A DNA stretch of 53,033 nt from Alphaproteobacteria bacterium (GTDB taxonomy: Bacteria; Pseudomonadota; Alphaproteobacteria; RF32; CAG-239). Shown here one piece after another: positions 17,786 to 27,119 of this stretch (its first letter is position 1; the number at the start of each line of letters is the position of its first letter). The position numbers and the translations under genes are program-made. Where the stretch lies: positions 1 through 53,033 of the forward strand of contig JAFTVD010000006.1 of the NCBI GenBank assembly GCA_017465945.1, in the 5' to 3' direction. The notes below the pieces were generated by a model that ran no database searches, was not told the origin of the DNA, and saw only the letters and a program-made list of their open reading frames with translations.

Positions 17786-20700
17786 ATGAATGATATTATG
17801 AATTTTTTTGGTCAGCAGGCTGTATCTGAGTCTTTTGATGAAATCAAAATCTCCATTGCATCTCCTGAGCAAATTCGTTCTTGGTCTTATGGTGAAGTAA
17901 AGAAACCTGAAACCATTAACTATAGAACATTCAAACCTGAAAGAGATGGTTTGTTCTGTGCAAGAATTTTTGGTCCTGTTAAAGACTATGAATGTTTGTG
18001 CGGTAAATATAAAAGAATGAAATATCGTGGTATTGTCTGCGAGAAGTGCGGTGTTGAAGTAACATTATCTAAAGTACGTCGTGAAAGAATGGGACATATT
18101 GAGTTAGCAGCTCCTGTTGCTCATATTTGGTTCTTGAAATCTCTTCCAAGCCGTATTTCTATGATTACTGATATTCCAATGAAACAATTGGAAAGAGTAC
18201 TTTATTTTGAAAGTTATATTGTTATTGAGCCAGGTTTAACTGACTTGAAACTATATCAACTTTTAACAGAAGACGAATATCAAGATAAGCTTGATGAATT
18301 TGGTGAAGACGCATTTAAGGCAGGTATTGGTGCGGAAGCTATTCAAGAAATTTTAGCTAACATTGATTTGGAAGCTGAAAAGAAAGCTTTACGTGAAGAG
18401 CTTGTTGATGGTGCATCTGAGGCAAAAAGAAAGAAAGTTGTTAAAAGATTAAAGATTATTGAGTCTTTCATTGATTCTAATACAAAGCCTGAATGGATGA
18501 TTTTGGATGTATTACCAGTTATTCCACCAGAGCTTCGTCCTTTGGTTCCACTTGATGGTGGTCGTTTTGCAACTTCTGACTTAAACGATTTATATCGTCG
18601 TGTTATTAACAGAAACAATCGTTTGAAGAGATTGATTGAACTTCATGCTCCAGACATTATTATCCGTAATGAAAAGAGAATGTTGCAAGAATCTGTTGAC
18701 GCATTGTTTGATAATGGACGTCGTGCAAGAGCTATTACTGGAACAAATAGAAGACCTTTGAAATCTTTATCTGATATGCTTAAAGGTAAACAAGGTCGTT
18801 TCCGTCAAAACTTGCTTGGTAAACGTGTTGACTACTCTGGTCGTTCAGTTATTACAGTTGGTCCACAACTTAAACTACACCAATGTGGTTTGCCTAAGAA
18901 AATGGCGTTGGAACTCTTCAAACCTTTCGTTTATGCAAAATTAGAGCTTTATGGTTTGGCTACAACAATTAAAGCTGCTAAACGTATGGTTGAAAAAGAA
19001 AGAGTTGAAGTTTGGGATATCTTAGAAGAAGTTATTCGTGAGCATCCTGTTCTTCTTAACCGTGCGCCTACATTGCATAGACTTGGTATTCAAGCATTTG
19101 AGCCTGTACTTGTTGAAGGTAAAGCTATTCATTTACACCCACTTGTTTGTACAGCGTTTAACGCGGACTTCGACGGTGACCAAATGGCTGTTCACGTACC
19201 TTTGTCTATTGAATCTCAATTAGAAGCTCGTGTTTTGATGATGTCTACAAACAACATTTTGGCTCCAGCTTCTGGTAAACCTATTATCGTTCCTTCTCAA
19301 GATATGGTGCTTGGTATTTATTACTTATCATATATGGCTGAAGGTGTTATTGGTGAAGGTAGTGTTTATTCTGACGTGAATGAAGTTATGCTTGCATTAA
19401 ATGCTAAAGCTGTTGACTTACACGCTAAGATTAAATGTCGTATGCACTATGTAAATGATAATGGTGAAAGAGTTTATGGATTGTTGGAAACAACTCCTGG
19501 ACGTATCATTATTTCTGATATTTTACCTGATAATGAGAAAATTTCTATTAGCTTAGTAAATAGACTTTTACGTAAGAAAGAAATTGGTGAAATAATTGAT
19601 ACTGTTTATCGTTATTGTGGACAAAAAGAAACTTGTATCATGGTTGATAAAATCATGACTTTAGGTTTTGAAAATGCTTGTAAAGCAGGTATTTCTTTTG
19701 GTAAGGACGATTTGATTGTTCCTGATGCTAAGAAGAAATTGATTAATGAGACATCTAAACAAGTTAAAGAGTTTGAACAACAATATCAAAACGGTTTGAT
19801 TACATCTGGTGAGAAATACAACAAAGTTATCGATATTTGGGCTGCTTGTGACTATAAGCTAACAGAAGAGATGATGAAAGGTATTTCTAAGATTGAAAAT
19901 GGTCAAATGAACGCAATCTTTATGATGGCTGATTCAGGTGCCCGTGGTTCTAAAGCACAAATGAAACAGCTTGCTGGTATGCGTGGTTTGATGGCTAAGC
20001 CTAATGGCGCAATTATTGAACAACCAATTATTTCAAACTTTAAAGAAGGTTTGACAGTGTCTGAGTACTTTAGTTCTACTCACGGTGCTCGTAAAGGTTT
20101 GTCTGATACTGCGTTAAAGACTGCTAACTCAGGTTACTTAACTCGTCGTTTGGTTGACGTTGCTCAAGATGTTGTTATTACAGAAACAAACTGTGGTACT
20201 GATCGTGGTATTATTGTTCGCCCAGTTGTTGATGGTGGTAACGTAATTGCATCTATTGGTGAAAGAATTTTGGGTCGTACAGCTCAAGAAGATATCTTAA
20301 ATCCTGAAACAGGTGATGTAATTGTTAGAAAAGGTAAACTTATTGACGAGAATGACGTTGATTTAGTTCAAAAAGCAGGTGTTGAACAAGTTAAAATACG
20401 TTCAGTATTAACATGTGAATCTGAACATGGTGTTTGTGCTGCTTGTTATGGTCGTGATTTGGCACGTGGTACTCCTGTTAACGTTGGTGAAGCTGTTGGT
20501 GTGATTGCTGCTCAATCTATTGGTGAGCCAGGTACACAGTTAACCATGAGAACCTTCCACATCGGTGGTACAGCGTCTGCATCTGCTGAGCAATCTAATG
20601 TAGAAATTCCATATGATGGTATTTTGAAACTAGATGATGGTAAAGTAGTTGAAGCAGAAGATGGTAGCACAGTAATTCTTTCTCGTAACAGCGTAATTAT

Positions 20701-21937
20701 GGTTACAGATGCAAATGGTCGTGAAAAATCTCGTCATCGTGTTCCATATGGTGCTAAGATTTTGGCTAAACCAAACTCTAAAGTTACTAAAGGACAAAAG
20801 GTTGCTGAATGGGATCCATTTACAACTCCAGTTATCACAGAAAAAGGTGGTTTTGTTGAATTAGTTGACTTGATTGCTGGTATTTCTGTGAAAGAAGTTC
20901 AAGATGAAACTACAGGTATAGTTTCTAAGACAGTTACAGACTGGAGAGGTGGTACAAGTAGTTCCGCAAATCTTCGTCCATCTATTGTATTGAAAGACAA
21001 GAAGGGCAACCCTGTTACATTTGCTAATGGTAAAGAAGTTAGATACTATTTACCTGTTGATGCTGTGTTAGCTGTTGATAATGGTGTTGAGGTTAAACCT
21101 GGTGAAATTATTGCAAAACTTCCAAAAGAAAGTTTGAAATCTAAAGATATTACCGGTGGTTTGCCTCGTGTTGCTGAATTATTTGAAGCTCGTAAACCAA
21201 AGGATCCTGCAATTATCTCTGATGTTGATGGTGTAGTTGAATTTGGTAAAGACTATAAAGCTAAACAACGCATTGTTGTTATTGCTGATGATGGCAAAGA
21301 ATGGGAATATCTCATTCCAAAAGGAAGACGTTTAGTTGTTCAAGACGGTGATGCTGTTAAGAAAGGTGATATGCTAGTTGAAGGTACACTTGCTCCACAT
21401 GATATTTTGAGAGTATTAGGTGTAGAAAAATTGGCAGAATACCTTGTTAAAGAAGTACAGGATGTATATCGTGCACAAGGCGTGAAGATTAGCGATAAAC
21501 ATATTGAAGTTATCGTTTCTCAAATGCTTCGCAAGGTAGAAGTTACAAATCCTTATGACACAACATTATTAGTTGGTGAGCAATTAGATGCTGACGAGTT
21601 TGAATTGATTAATGCTAAGGCAGAAAAAGAAGGTTTGAGACCTGCAGAGGCTACACCTGTTCTTCTTGGTATTACAAAAGCAAGCTTACAGACTAAGTCA
21701 TTTATTTCAGCAGCTTCATTCCAAGAGACAACTAGAGTTCTTACAGAAGCAGCTGTTGAAGGTAAGATTGATAGATTACATGGCTTGAAAGAAAATGTAA
21801 TCGTTGGTCGTTTGGTTCCTGCTGGTACAGGTAGCGTTTTACGCTCACTTCGTAAAGTTGCAGCTCAAAATGATAAAGAGATTGAGTTGATGAAGCAGGA
21901 AGAGCAAGTTGCTCAATTGGAAAATAATGCTGAATAA
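17786..21937 (+). CDS. rpoC: DNA-directed RNA polymerase subunit beta'
   Basis: The 1383-residue beta' subunit. The N-terminal zinc site (about residue 70) reads [13 protein letters not shown] and CEKCGVEV; the catalytic magnesium loop is [12 protein letters not shown] near residue 459; the second zinc cluster is [19 protein letters not shown]; the bridge-helix/trigger-loop region includes [20 protein letters not shown] and [26 protein letters not shown] precedes ATG 17786. It follows rpoB closely. A UUCG-loop terminator ends the unit, so rpsL, rpsG and fusA, which often follow, are not linked here. Confidence 0.98.
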   Translation: MNDIMNFFGQQAVSESFDEIKISIASPEQIRSWSYGEVKKPETINYRTFKPERDGLFCARIFGPVKDYECLCGKYKRMKYRGIVCEKCGVEVTLSKVRRERMGHIELAAPVAHIWFLKSLPSRISMITDIPMKQLERVLYFESYIVIEPGLTDLKLYQLLTEDEYQDKLDEFGEDAFKAGIGAEAIQEILANIDLEAEKKALREELVDGASEAKRKKVVKRLKIIESFIDSNTKPEWMILDVLPVIPPELRPLVPLDGGRFATSDLNDLYRRVINRNNRLKRLIELHAPDIIIRNEKRMLQESVDALFDNGRRARAITGTNRRPLKSLSDMLKGKQGRFRQNLLGKRVDYSGRSVITVGPQLKLHQCGLPKKMALELFKPFVYAKLELYGLATTIKAAKRMVEKERVEVWDILEEVIREHPVLLNRAPTLHRLGIQAFEPVLVEGKAIHLHPLVCTAFNADFDGDQMAVHVPLSIESQLEARVLMMSTNNILAPASGKPIIVPSQDMVLGIYYLSYMAEGVIGEGSVYSDVNEVMLALNAKAVDLHAKIKCRMHYVNDNGERVYGLLETTPGRIIISDILPDNEKISISLVNRLLRKKEIGEIIDTVYRYCGQKETCIMVDKIMTLGFENACKAGISFGKDDLIVPDAKKKLINETSKQVKEFEQQYQNGLITSGEKYNKVIDIWAACDYKLTEEMMKGISKIENGQMNAIFMMADSGARGSKAQMKQLAGMRGLMAKPNGAIIEQPIISNFKEGLTVSEYFSSTHGARKGLSDTALKTANSGYLTRRLVDVAQDVVITETNCGTDRGIIVRPVVDGGNVIASIGERILGRTAQEDILNPETGDVIVRKGKLIDENDVDLVQKAGVEQVKIRSVLTCESEHGVCAACYGRDLARGTPVNVGEAVGVIAAQSIGEPGTQLTMRTFHIGGTASASAEQSNVEIPYDGILKLDDGKVVEAEDGSTVILSRNSVIMVTDANGREKSRHRVPYGAKILAKPNSKVTKGQKVAEWDPFTTPVITEKGGFVELVDLIAGISVKEVQDETTGIVSKTVTDWRGGTSSSANLRPSIVLKDKKGNPVTFANGKEVRYYLPVDAVLAVDNGVEVKPGEIIAKLPKESLKSKDITGGLPRVAELFEARKPKDPAIISDVDGVVEFGKDYKAKQRIVVIADDGKEWEYLIPKGRRLVVQDGDAVKKGDMLVEGTLAPHDILRVLGVEKLAEYLVKEVQDVYRAQGVKISDKHIEVIVSQMLRKVEVTNPYDTTLLVGEQLDADEFELINAKAEKEGLRPAEATPVLLGITKASLQTKSFISAASFQETTRVLTEAAVEGKIDRLHGLKENVIVGRLVPAGTGSVLRSLRKVAAQNDKEIELMKQEEQVAQLENNAE

Positions 21938-21960
21938 TCGATTTGATTATGATGGAAAAA

Positions 21961-21988
21961 AACAGGTTCTTCGGAGCCTGTTTTTTTT
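21961..21988 (+). terminator. UUCG-loop terminator of rpoBC
   Basis: AACAGGTTC and GAGCCTGTT pair across a TTCG tetraloop closed by C-G, followed by a run of eight T. A strong rho-independent terminator. Confidence 0.95.
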
Positions 21989-22004
21989 GTGTAAGAAAGA
22001 GAAG

Positions 22005-22039
22005 GGATTGCTTCGTCGCTATGCTCCTCGCAATGATGG
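22005..22039. repeat. Dispersed palindromic repeat, copy 3
   Basis: GGATTGCTTCGTCGCTATGC and CTCGCAATGATGG match copy 1 (320-354) with two substitutions. It lies about 60 bases upstream of the decayed repeat-protein gene. Confidence 0.8.
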
Positions 22040-22101
22040 AGGAGAGGGGTTGGAAAGGGCTTACAATTTTAAAAGGAAGTCCAAAAGAAGGGGCTGGATA
22101 A

Positions 22102-22377
22102 TTTGAATGTAGTTATAATAAGTTAACCTCATTGGAGGGTGCTTCCAAAAAAGTTGGTGGTGATTTTAGTTGTTTATTAAATGATTTAAAAAATATAAAG
22201 GGGAAACCCAAAATTATTGGTGGAAGTTTTTTATATGAAGAACCTATAAGTGTTATTGAAAGAGTTCTTATTGGGGCGTACAATAAAATAACAAAAAGTT
22301 TAGTATCGTGGGTATGGATAGCAAATATAGAGATTAAAAAAGAAGATGAAAATGTTTTTAGTAAAATAAATTATTGA
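22102..22377 (+). pseudogene. Remnant of a 21-residue Cys/Leu repeat protein
   Basis: The frame from 22102 reads FECSYNKLTSLEGASKKVG, GDFSCLLNDLKNIKGKPKIIG and GSFLYEE: two and a half units of the 21-residue repeat found at 462-1229, including the same last-repeat GKP variant. It then runs on about 45 residues to a stop at 22377. A stop codon (TAA 22099-22101) sits just upstream and there is no suitable start or N-module, so the 5' part is missing. It could be expressed from an internal TTG (22132), but decay is more likely. Confidence 0.7.
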
Positions 22378-22390
22378 GTGGTAGGTAATT

Positions 22391-23305
22391 TTATTTCCAA
22401 ACTGCTTCTACATGCAAGACATTAATATCTTTTTGTTGTTCTTTGGTTAGTTTTACATAATCTTTTTGTGTTGTAACTAAACTTAAATTTTTAGATTTTG
22501 CTTCGTGTTTTAATTTTTTTATTTCATTATCTGTATAGTTGTGATGGTCTTCAAAATCATGTGATAGAGCAACATTGTAGCCTAACTCTTTTAGGGTATT
22601 ATAAAATTTTGAAGGGTGTCCAATGCCAGCAAAAGCTAAAACATTTTTGTTTTCTAGTTTGAAATTTTCAGGTGTTAGTTTTCCTTGGTAGCATGGAAGA
22701 TTAATTTTTGATTTTAGATTAGTTTTATCTTCTCCCATTATGATAACATAATTGGCTCTTTTTAAGCCTGTTTCAAGTGTTTCTCTTAATGGACCGGAAG
22801 GAATGATTTTGCCATTACCAATACCAACAGTTCCGTCAAAAACAAGAATACTTTCATCTTTATATAAACTTGGGTTTTGGAAACCATCATCCATAATGAT
22901 TATTTCAGCACCAAGAGATGAGGCTAGTTTTGCGCCATCATCTCTTTTAGGTGAGATAATAGTAGGGGCAATATTGGCAAGCAATCTTGCTTCATCACCT
23001 GTTTGTGATGGTGTATGTATATGTAAGTCTATAAGGGTTGTTGTTTTTATTTTTCCTTTATAGCCACGAGTTACAAAGAAGACTTTTTTGCCTTCTTTTA
23101 TGTGTTGTTTAGCAATAGCAATAGAAACAGGAGTTTTCCCAACACCTCCTGCTGTGATGTTGCCAACACAGATTACTTTGGCTTTTGCTTTATATGGAAC
23201 GGCGTGGTTTATACGATATTGGGTTATATAGCCATATACAAATGATATTGGACTTAAAAGTTTTGAAATTATATTATTAGTGTTCCAAAATGAGGGTGTT
23301 TTCAT
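22391..23305 (-). CDS. lpxK: Tetraacyldisaccharide 4'-kinase
   Basis: Phosphorylates the lipid A precursor disaccharide at the 4' position, an inner-membrane step of the Raetz pathway. The P-loop is GNITAGGVGKTPVSIAIA (about residues 47-64), with KVFFVTRGYKG, TGDEARLLA, the DDGFQNPSL metal-site block and LAFAGIGHPSKFY typical of LpxK. 304 residues is near normal. Its start overlaps the stop of waaA by 4 bases (ATGA), so it is the last gene of a DUF374-waaA-lpxK operon. This shows that the cell makes lipid A. Confidence 0.95.
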   Translation of the reverse strand: MKTPSFWNTNNIISKLLSPISFVYGYITQYRINHAVPYKAKAKVICVGNITAGGVGKTPVSIAIAKQHIKEGKKVFFVTRGYKGKIKTTTLIDLHIHTPSQTGDEARLLANIAPTIISPKRDDGAKLASSLGAEIIIMDDGFQNPSLYKDESILVFDGTVGIGNGKIIPSGPLRETLETGLKRANYVIIMGEDKTNLKSKINLPCYQGKLTPENFKLENKNVLAFAGIGHPSKFYNTLKELGYNVALSHDFEDHHNYTDNEIKKLKHEAKSKNLSLVTTQKDYVKLTKEQQKDINVLHVEAVWK

Positions 23306-24567
23306 TGATGTAATTCCCTTTTGAGTGCGCTTGCAATATTATCTAAAACTTTTGCTTCTGCATCAGCCCATTGTTTTGCATTATTTTGTTTTTCTTTTAA
23401 GTAATCAGCATCTTTTAAAAGTGAAACAACTTCATCTATTACATCTGGTGCGGAATGTACTTGATATACGGCGTTATTTATTTTAGCTCTTTCTAGCATC
23501 TCTTTGAAGTTGTGCATGTGAGGACCAACAATTACTGCGTTACTATCTCGTGCAGGTTCAATAAAGTTTTGTCCGCCATGAGGAATAAGTGAGCCACCAA
23601 TAAATGTGACATCTGCAATGTTGTACCAAATTCCCATTTCACCAATGGTGTCTGCAATGTAAATATCTGTTGATGGTGTAATTGGCTCGCCTTTAGAGCG
23701 TTGAGCTGTGTTAAAACCTTTGTTTTTAAACATTTGAGTTATTTCATCACCACGATTTGGATGGCGAGGAACAGATATTATCATTACATCTTCTACAATT
23801 CGTTTTAGTTCTTTTAAGTGTAGAGCAAATTGTTCTTCCTCATTATGATGAGTAGAGCTTATTAAGAAAACTTTTTTATTGTCTATTGCTGATGTGATTT
23901 CTTGTTTTTTATTTGCATCAAGGGGAAGTGGAGAGCCTGCGAATTTTAAGTTACCAACACAGTCCGTTCTTTTAGCGCCTAATAATTTTAAGCGATTTTT
24001 ATCTTGTTCTGATTGCCCTAAACACAATGAAAAGCATGAAAGTAATTCTTTTGAAAAGAAGTTAAATTTTTTCCAAGTTTGAAATGATTTATCAGAAATA
24101 CGTCCGTTTACTAAAATTAATGGTATTTTGTTTTTATGTATTTCTGATATTAAGGATGGCCATAATTCTGATTCAAACCACAAAACAGCATCAGGTTGAA
24201 AGTGTTTTATTAAACGTTTAGCAAAACTTGGTACATCAAAAGGTATAAACTGATGAAAAGCTCTTGGAGGTAAGCGTTTTTCCATTATCTCGGCAGAGGT
24301 AAGAGTTCCAGTTGTTACCATTATTGATAAGTTTTCATCTTCTTTTAATAGTTTATCAATAAGGGGTAGCATTGAAATAGATTCACCTACGGACGCACCA
24401 TGTAGCCAATATAATTTACCAGTTGGGCGAGTAATGGTATATTGTGCTAAACGCTCGTTAAAGCGGGTAGGGTGTTCTTTGCCTATTTTTTGTCTTTTTT
24501 TGATATACGTTGCTTTTATTATTGGAAAGGCTATGGTCATTAAAGTTTTGTATATATTGATAATCAA
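23302..24567 (-). CDS. waaA: 3-deoxy-D-manno-octulosonic acid (Kdo) transferase
   Basis: A GT30 glycosyltransferase that adds Kdo to lipid IVA from CMP-Kdo. Seen: RFNERL near the start, LYWLHGASVGES with the catalytic Glu, VTTGTLTSAEIM, PFDVPSFAKRLIKHFQPDAV, WFESELWPSLI, ILVNGRISDKS, VGNLKFAGSP, and the C-terminal donor-site HGGQNFIEPA. The N-terminal hydrophobic stretch (IINIYKTLMTIAFPIIKATY) anchors it to the inner membrane. 421 residues, normal length. Middle gene of the LPS operon; whether it adds one or two Kdo cannot be told. Confidence 0.95.
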   Translation of the reverse strand: MIINIYKTLMTIAFPIIKATYIKKRQKIGKEHPTRFNERLAQYTITRPTGKLYWLHGASVGESISMLPLIDKLLKEDENLSIMVTTGTLTSAEIMEKRLPPRAFHQFIPFDVPSFAKRLIKHFQPDAVLWFESELWPSLISEIHKNKIPLILVNGRISDKSFQTWKKFNFFSKELLSCFSLCLGQSEQDKNRLKLLGAKRTDCVGNLKFAGSPLPLDANKKQEITSAIDNKKVFLISSTHHNEEEQFALHLKELKRIVEDVMIISVPRHPNRGDEITQMFKNKGFNTAQRSKGEPITPSTDIYIADTIGEMGIWYNIADVTFIGGSLIPHGGQNFIEPARDSNAVIVGPHMHNFKEMLERAKINNAVYQVHSAPDVIDEVVSLLKDADYLKEKQNNAKQWADAEAKVLDNIASALKRELHQ

Positions 24568-24585
24568 AATAAGCTCCTTTTGATG

Positions 24586-25332
24586 TTATTTGTTAATGCG
24601 TCTTTTCTTTTCGTCATCACCAATTGTTATTTCATCTAAACCGCAAAGTTCATCAGCCTTTTTTGTTATAAGGTTTAATTCATCTTCAAGTTGTTGACGT
24701 AGTATTTCCATTTCATCTTCTGTGGCAGAGGCTGGAACAAAAAGAGGTGCTGTTGAAAAAACGTAGCCAGAGGTAAATAGCGGTGGAATTAACATTGCAT
24801 CCCAGCTTTTTTTCATGACCTTTGAACGGGCGGCGCTATATGTAAAGCCCATAATAGGTTTTCCGGTTTTTTTAGCAAAGTATATAACACTTTTGTTTAG
24901 TCGCATACGAGGCCCTCTTGGACCATCGGAGATAAGAGCAACAGATGTTCCTTTGTTTAATTCTCTAACAATTTCAAGGGCGGCTTTTTTAGGGTTTCTA
25001 TCTGTTGAGCCGTCAATACTTAATATGTTATAAGAACGGAGTAATTTTGCAATTATTCGTCCGTCTTGGTGAGGAGAAACAAGGGCTTTCATAGGGCTTG
25101 AATTTGACCAAAAATATGGTAAAAACAAGGCTCTTCCATGCCATGTTACAAAAATGGCTCCATTGTGTTTTTTTATTAATTCATCAAATTCTTTGAAGCC
25201 TGTTACTTTAAATGAACTAGTTTTCCCAATTAGGAGAGTGTATATATAGGCAATAAAACCAATAAGATTTGAAATAGCTGGTTTTTTGCCTATGCTTTTG
25301 ATTGTATCTTTTAATTTGTTTTTTAAATTCAT
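24586..25332 (-). CDS. DUF374 family lysophospholipid-type acyltransferase
   Basis: A 248-residue protein of the DUF374 (COG2121) branch of LPLAT-like acyltransferases, common beside waaA and lpxK in alphaproteobacteria and probably acting on lipid A or a phospholipid. Key parts: FVTWHGRALFLPYFW with the acyltransferase His, VSPHQDGRIIAKLL, LSIDGSTDRNPKKAAL, and SDGPRGPRMRLNKSVIYFAK. A membrane stretch lies at about residues 15-35. I prefer ATG 25332; an upstream in-frame TTG at 25398 lacks a ribosome binding site. It heads the minus-strand LPS operon, 18 bases from waaA. The acyl acceptor is not known. Confidence 0.85.
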   Translation of the reverse strand: MNLKNKLKDTIKSIGKKPAISNLIGFIAYIYTLLIGKTSSFKVTGFKEFDELIKKHNGAIFVTWHGRALFLPYFWSNSSPMKALVSPHQDGRIIAKLLRSYNILSIDGSTDRNPKKAALEIVRELNKGTSVALISDGPRGPRMRLNKSVIYFAKKTGKPIMGFTYSAARSKVMKKSWDAMLIPPLFTSGYVFSTAPLFVPASATEDEMEILRQQLEDELNLITKKADELCGLDEITIGDDEKKRRINK

Positions 25333-25520
25333 AATGTTTAACCATATATTTATATAAAAATCTTGCTTGATGGTAGCTTTAATCTTATATTTTCTCAAGA
25401 ATATTTGTTAATTTATCCCATAAATTGAATGGCGCTGTGTAATACTTTTTATTGATTCTTGCTTGAATTTTAAATGATTGGTATAAGTATTAGAAATTAT
25501 GTTTTTTAAAGGTGAATGAT

Positions 25521-26663
25521 ATGGACAAAGAAAAAATGGAAAATGAATTAAAGCGTTGTTTGGGGTGTAAAATTTCTTTTTGCCAGAAGGGATGTCCATT
25601 GGGAGTTTCACCGCATGATTTTATTAAGTTAGCATTGGAAGGTAACTATGTTGAAGCTCAAAAAGTTATTCGAGAAAAAAATCCGCTAGCAGAGACTTGT
25701 GGGCTTGTGTGTCCTGATAGTTTTTGCCAGAAAACTTGTATTAGAGCAAAAAAAGATAGCGCTGTTGCAATACCTTGTTTGCAAGCAATGATTTGTAAAA
25801 AAGTGCCAAGTGAAAAGCTTGCTTTGCCTTCAAAAAATAATAAGAAAATAGCTATTATTGGTGGTGGTCCTGCAGGTCTTGGGGCGTGTTTTGAATTATT
25901 AAAAAATGGTTTTAGTGTTGTTATTTTTGAAAAAGAAAATAAATTAGGAGGAGCTGTTCGGCTTATACCAGATTATAGATTACCTAAAGATGTTTTGGAT
26001 AAAGAAATAGATTATATAACAAAAAATGATAGAGTAGAAGTTAGGTTAAATTCTAAAGTTGATAATTTTGTGGAGCTTGAAAAAGAATTTGATGGAGTGA
26101 TAATTGCCGTTGGTGAGCAAGATTGTCGAAAGCTTGGAATAGAAGGTGAAGAGCATAGTGTTCAGTATAAGGAAGTTTTATTAGATGTTAAAGCTCATTG
26201 TTGTCAAAAGGTGCTTGTTGTTGGTGGAGGTGAAGTGGCGCTTGATTGTGCGGTTAGTTTGAAGAAAAATGGGGCAAAAGAAGTTTATATGGCTGTAAGG
26301 CGAAGACGTGATGATATGAGAATTATGAAAAAAGATTTTGAGTTTCTTGATGCTAATGGTATAATTATTAAAGATTTATGCTCTGTTTTGAAAATTAAAA
26401 AGAATGGTGAAAGTTTAGATTTAACGATTATTAAAAATGAAATAAATGAAGAGGGGAAAGCTAGAGCTATTATTGGTAGTGATGAAAATTGGTCTGGATT
26501 TGATAAGGTGGTTATTGCAATGGGGGCTGATTGTAGTGATTTGTTTAAAAATCTTGAGATGATAAAATGTGGAGATATGACAGGTAATGCTGGTACTGTT
26601 GTTGAGGCAATAGCAAGTGGTGTAAATGGCGCTAGGTTATTAATAGATAAATTTAAGGAATAA
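25521..26663 (+). CDS. GltD-like NAD(P)/FAD oxidoreductase
   Basis: A 380-residue relative of the glutamate synthase small subunit and its homologues. The N-terminal Fe-S helical domain has RCLGCKISFCQKGCPLG and TCGLVCPDSFCQKTCIR, giving two Cys clusters. The FAD site is IAIIGGGPAGLGACFELL and the NAD(P) site VLVVGGGEVALDCAVSLK, with RLPKDVLDKEIDYI between them. No glutamate synthase large subunit is adjacent, so it may serve another partner. AAAGG lies 8 bases before ATG 25521; the GTG at 25512 overlaps it. rlmH follows 4 bases after. Confidence 0.87.
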   Translation: MDKEKMENELKRCLGCKISFCQKGCPLGVSPHDFIKLALEGNYVEAQKVIREKNPLAETCGLVCPDSFCQKTCIRAKKDSAVAIPCLQAMICKKVPSEKLALPSKNNKKIAIIGGGPAGLGACFELLKNGFSVVIFEKENKLGGAVRLIPDYRLPKDVLDKEIDYITKNDRVEVRLNSKVDNFVELEKEFDGVIIAVGEQDCRKLGIEGEEHSVQYKEVLLDVKAHCCQKVLVVGGGEVALDCAVSLKKNGAKEVYMAVRRRRDDMRIMKKDFEFLDANGIIIKDLCSVLKIKKNGESLDLTIIKNEINEEGKARAIIGSDENWSGFDKVVIAMGADCSDLFKNLEMIKCGDMTGNAGTVVEAIASGVNGARLLIDKFKE

Positions 26664-26667
26664 GGTA

Positions 26668-27108
26668 ATGAAGGTTACACTTGGTGTTATTGGTAAATGT
26701 AAAGCAAATTCTCCAGAAGGAGAAATTATCAAACGTTATGAAGAACGTATGAAATGGAGTTTGAGTATAAAAGAAAAGGATAATTCTAATCAGATAGATG
26801 AGGCGAAGTTCTTAAAAAGTTGCATTGGAAGTGGGGCAAAAGTTGTGGTGCTTGATGAAAGAGGTAAAAATATGACAAGCCCTGAACTTGCGCAAATTGT
26901 TGAAGACTGGATGAATAATGGGTGTTCTGAAATTTGCTTTTTGATAGGTGGAGCAGATGGGCATTTAGAAGAAACAAGAAAAAGTGCAGATTTGGTATTA
27001 TCATTTGGCAAATTAACGCTTCCTCATATTTTAATGCGTGCAGTATTGGCAGAACAAATTTATAGAATAGAAACAATTATTAATCATCATCCATATCATA
27101 AGTATTAA
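26668..27108 (+). CDS. rlmH: 23S rRNA (pseudouridine-1915 N3)-methyltransferase
   Basis: A SPOUT-fold methyltransferase acting on pseudouridine 1915 of 23S rRNA in the 70S ribosome. 146 residues; seen are VVVLDERGKNMTSPELA, the SAM-knot FLIGGADGHLEE, LSFGKLTLPHILMRAVLAEQ, YRIETIINHHPYHKY, the last being the family's C-terminal signature. Lies between the GltD-like gene and polA, in one run of closely spaced genes (12-base gap to polA). Confidence 0.97.
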   Translation: MKVTLGVIGKCKANSPEGEIIKRYEERMKWSLSIKEKDNSNQIDEAKFLKSCIGSGAKVVVLDERGKNMTSPELAQIVEDWMNNGCSEICFLIGGADGHLEETRKSADLVLSFGKLTLPHILMRAVLAEQIYRIETIINHHPYHKY

Positions 27109-27119
27109 AGGATAAAAAT

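Larger units (their letters stand above)
21938..22390. other. Region between rpoC and lpxK
   Basis: 453 bases without an intact gene. It holds the rpoC terminator, palindromic repeat copy 3 (22005-22039), a purine-rich stretch and a decayed repeat-protein gene (22102-22377). Confidence 0.7.
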
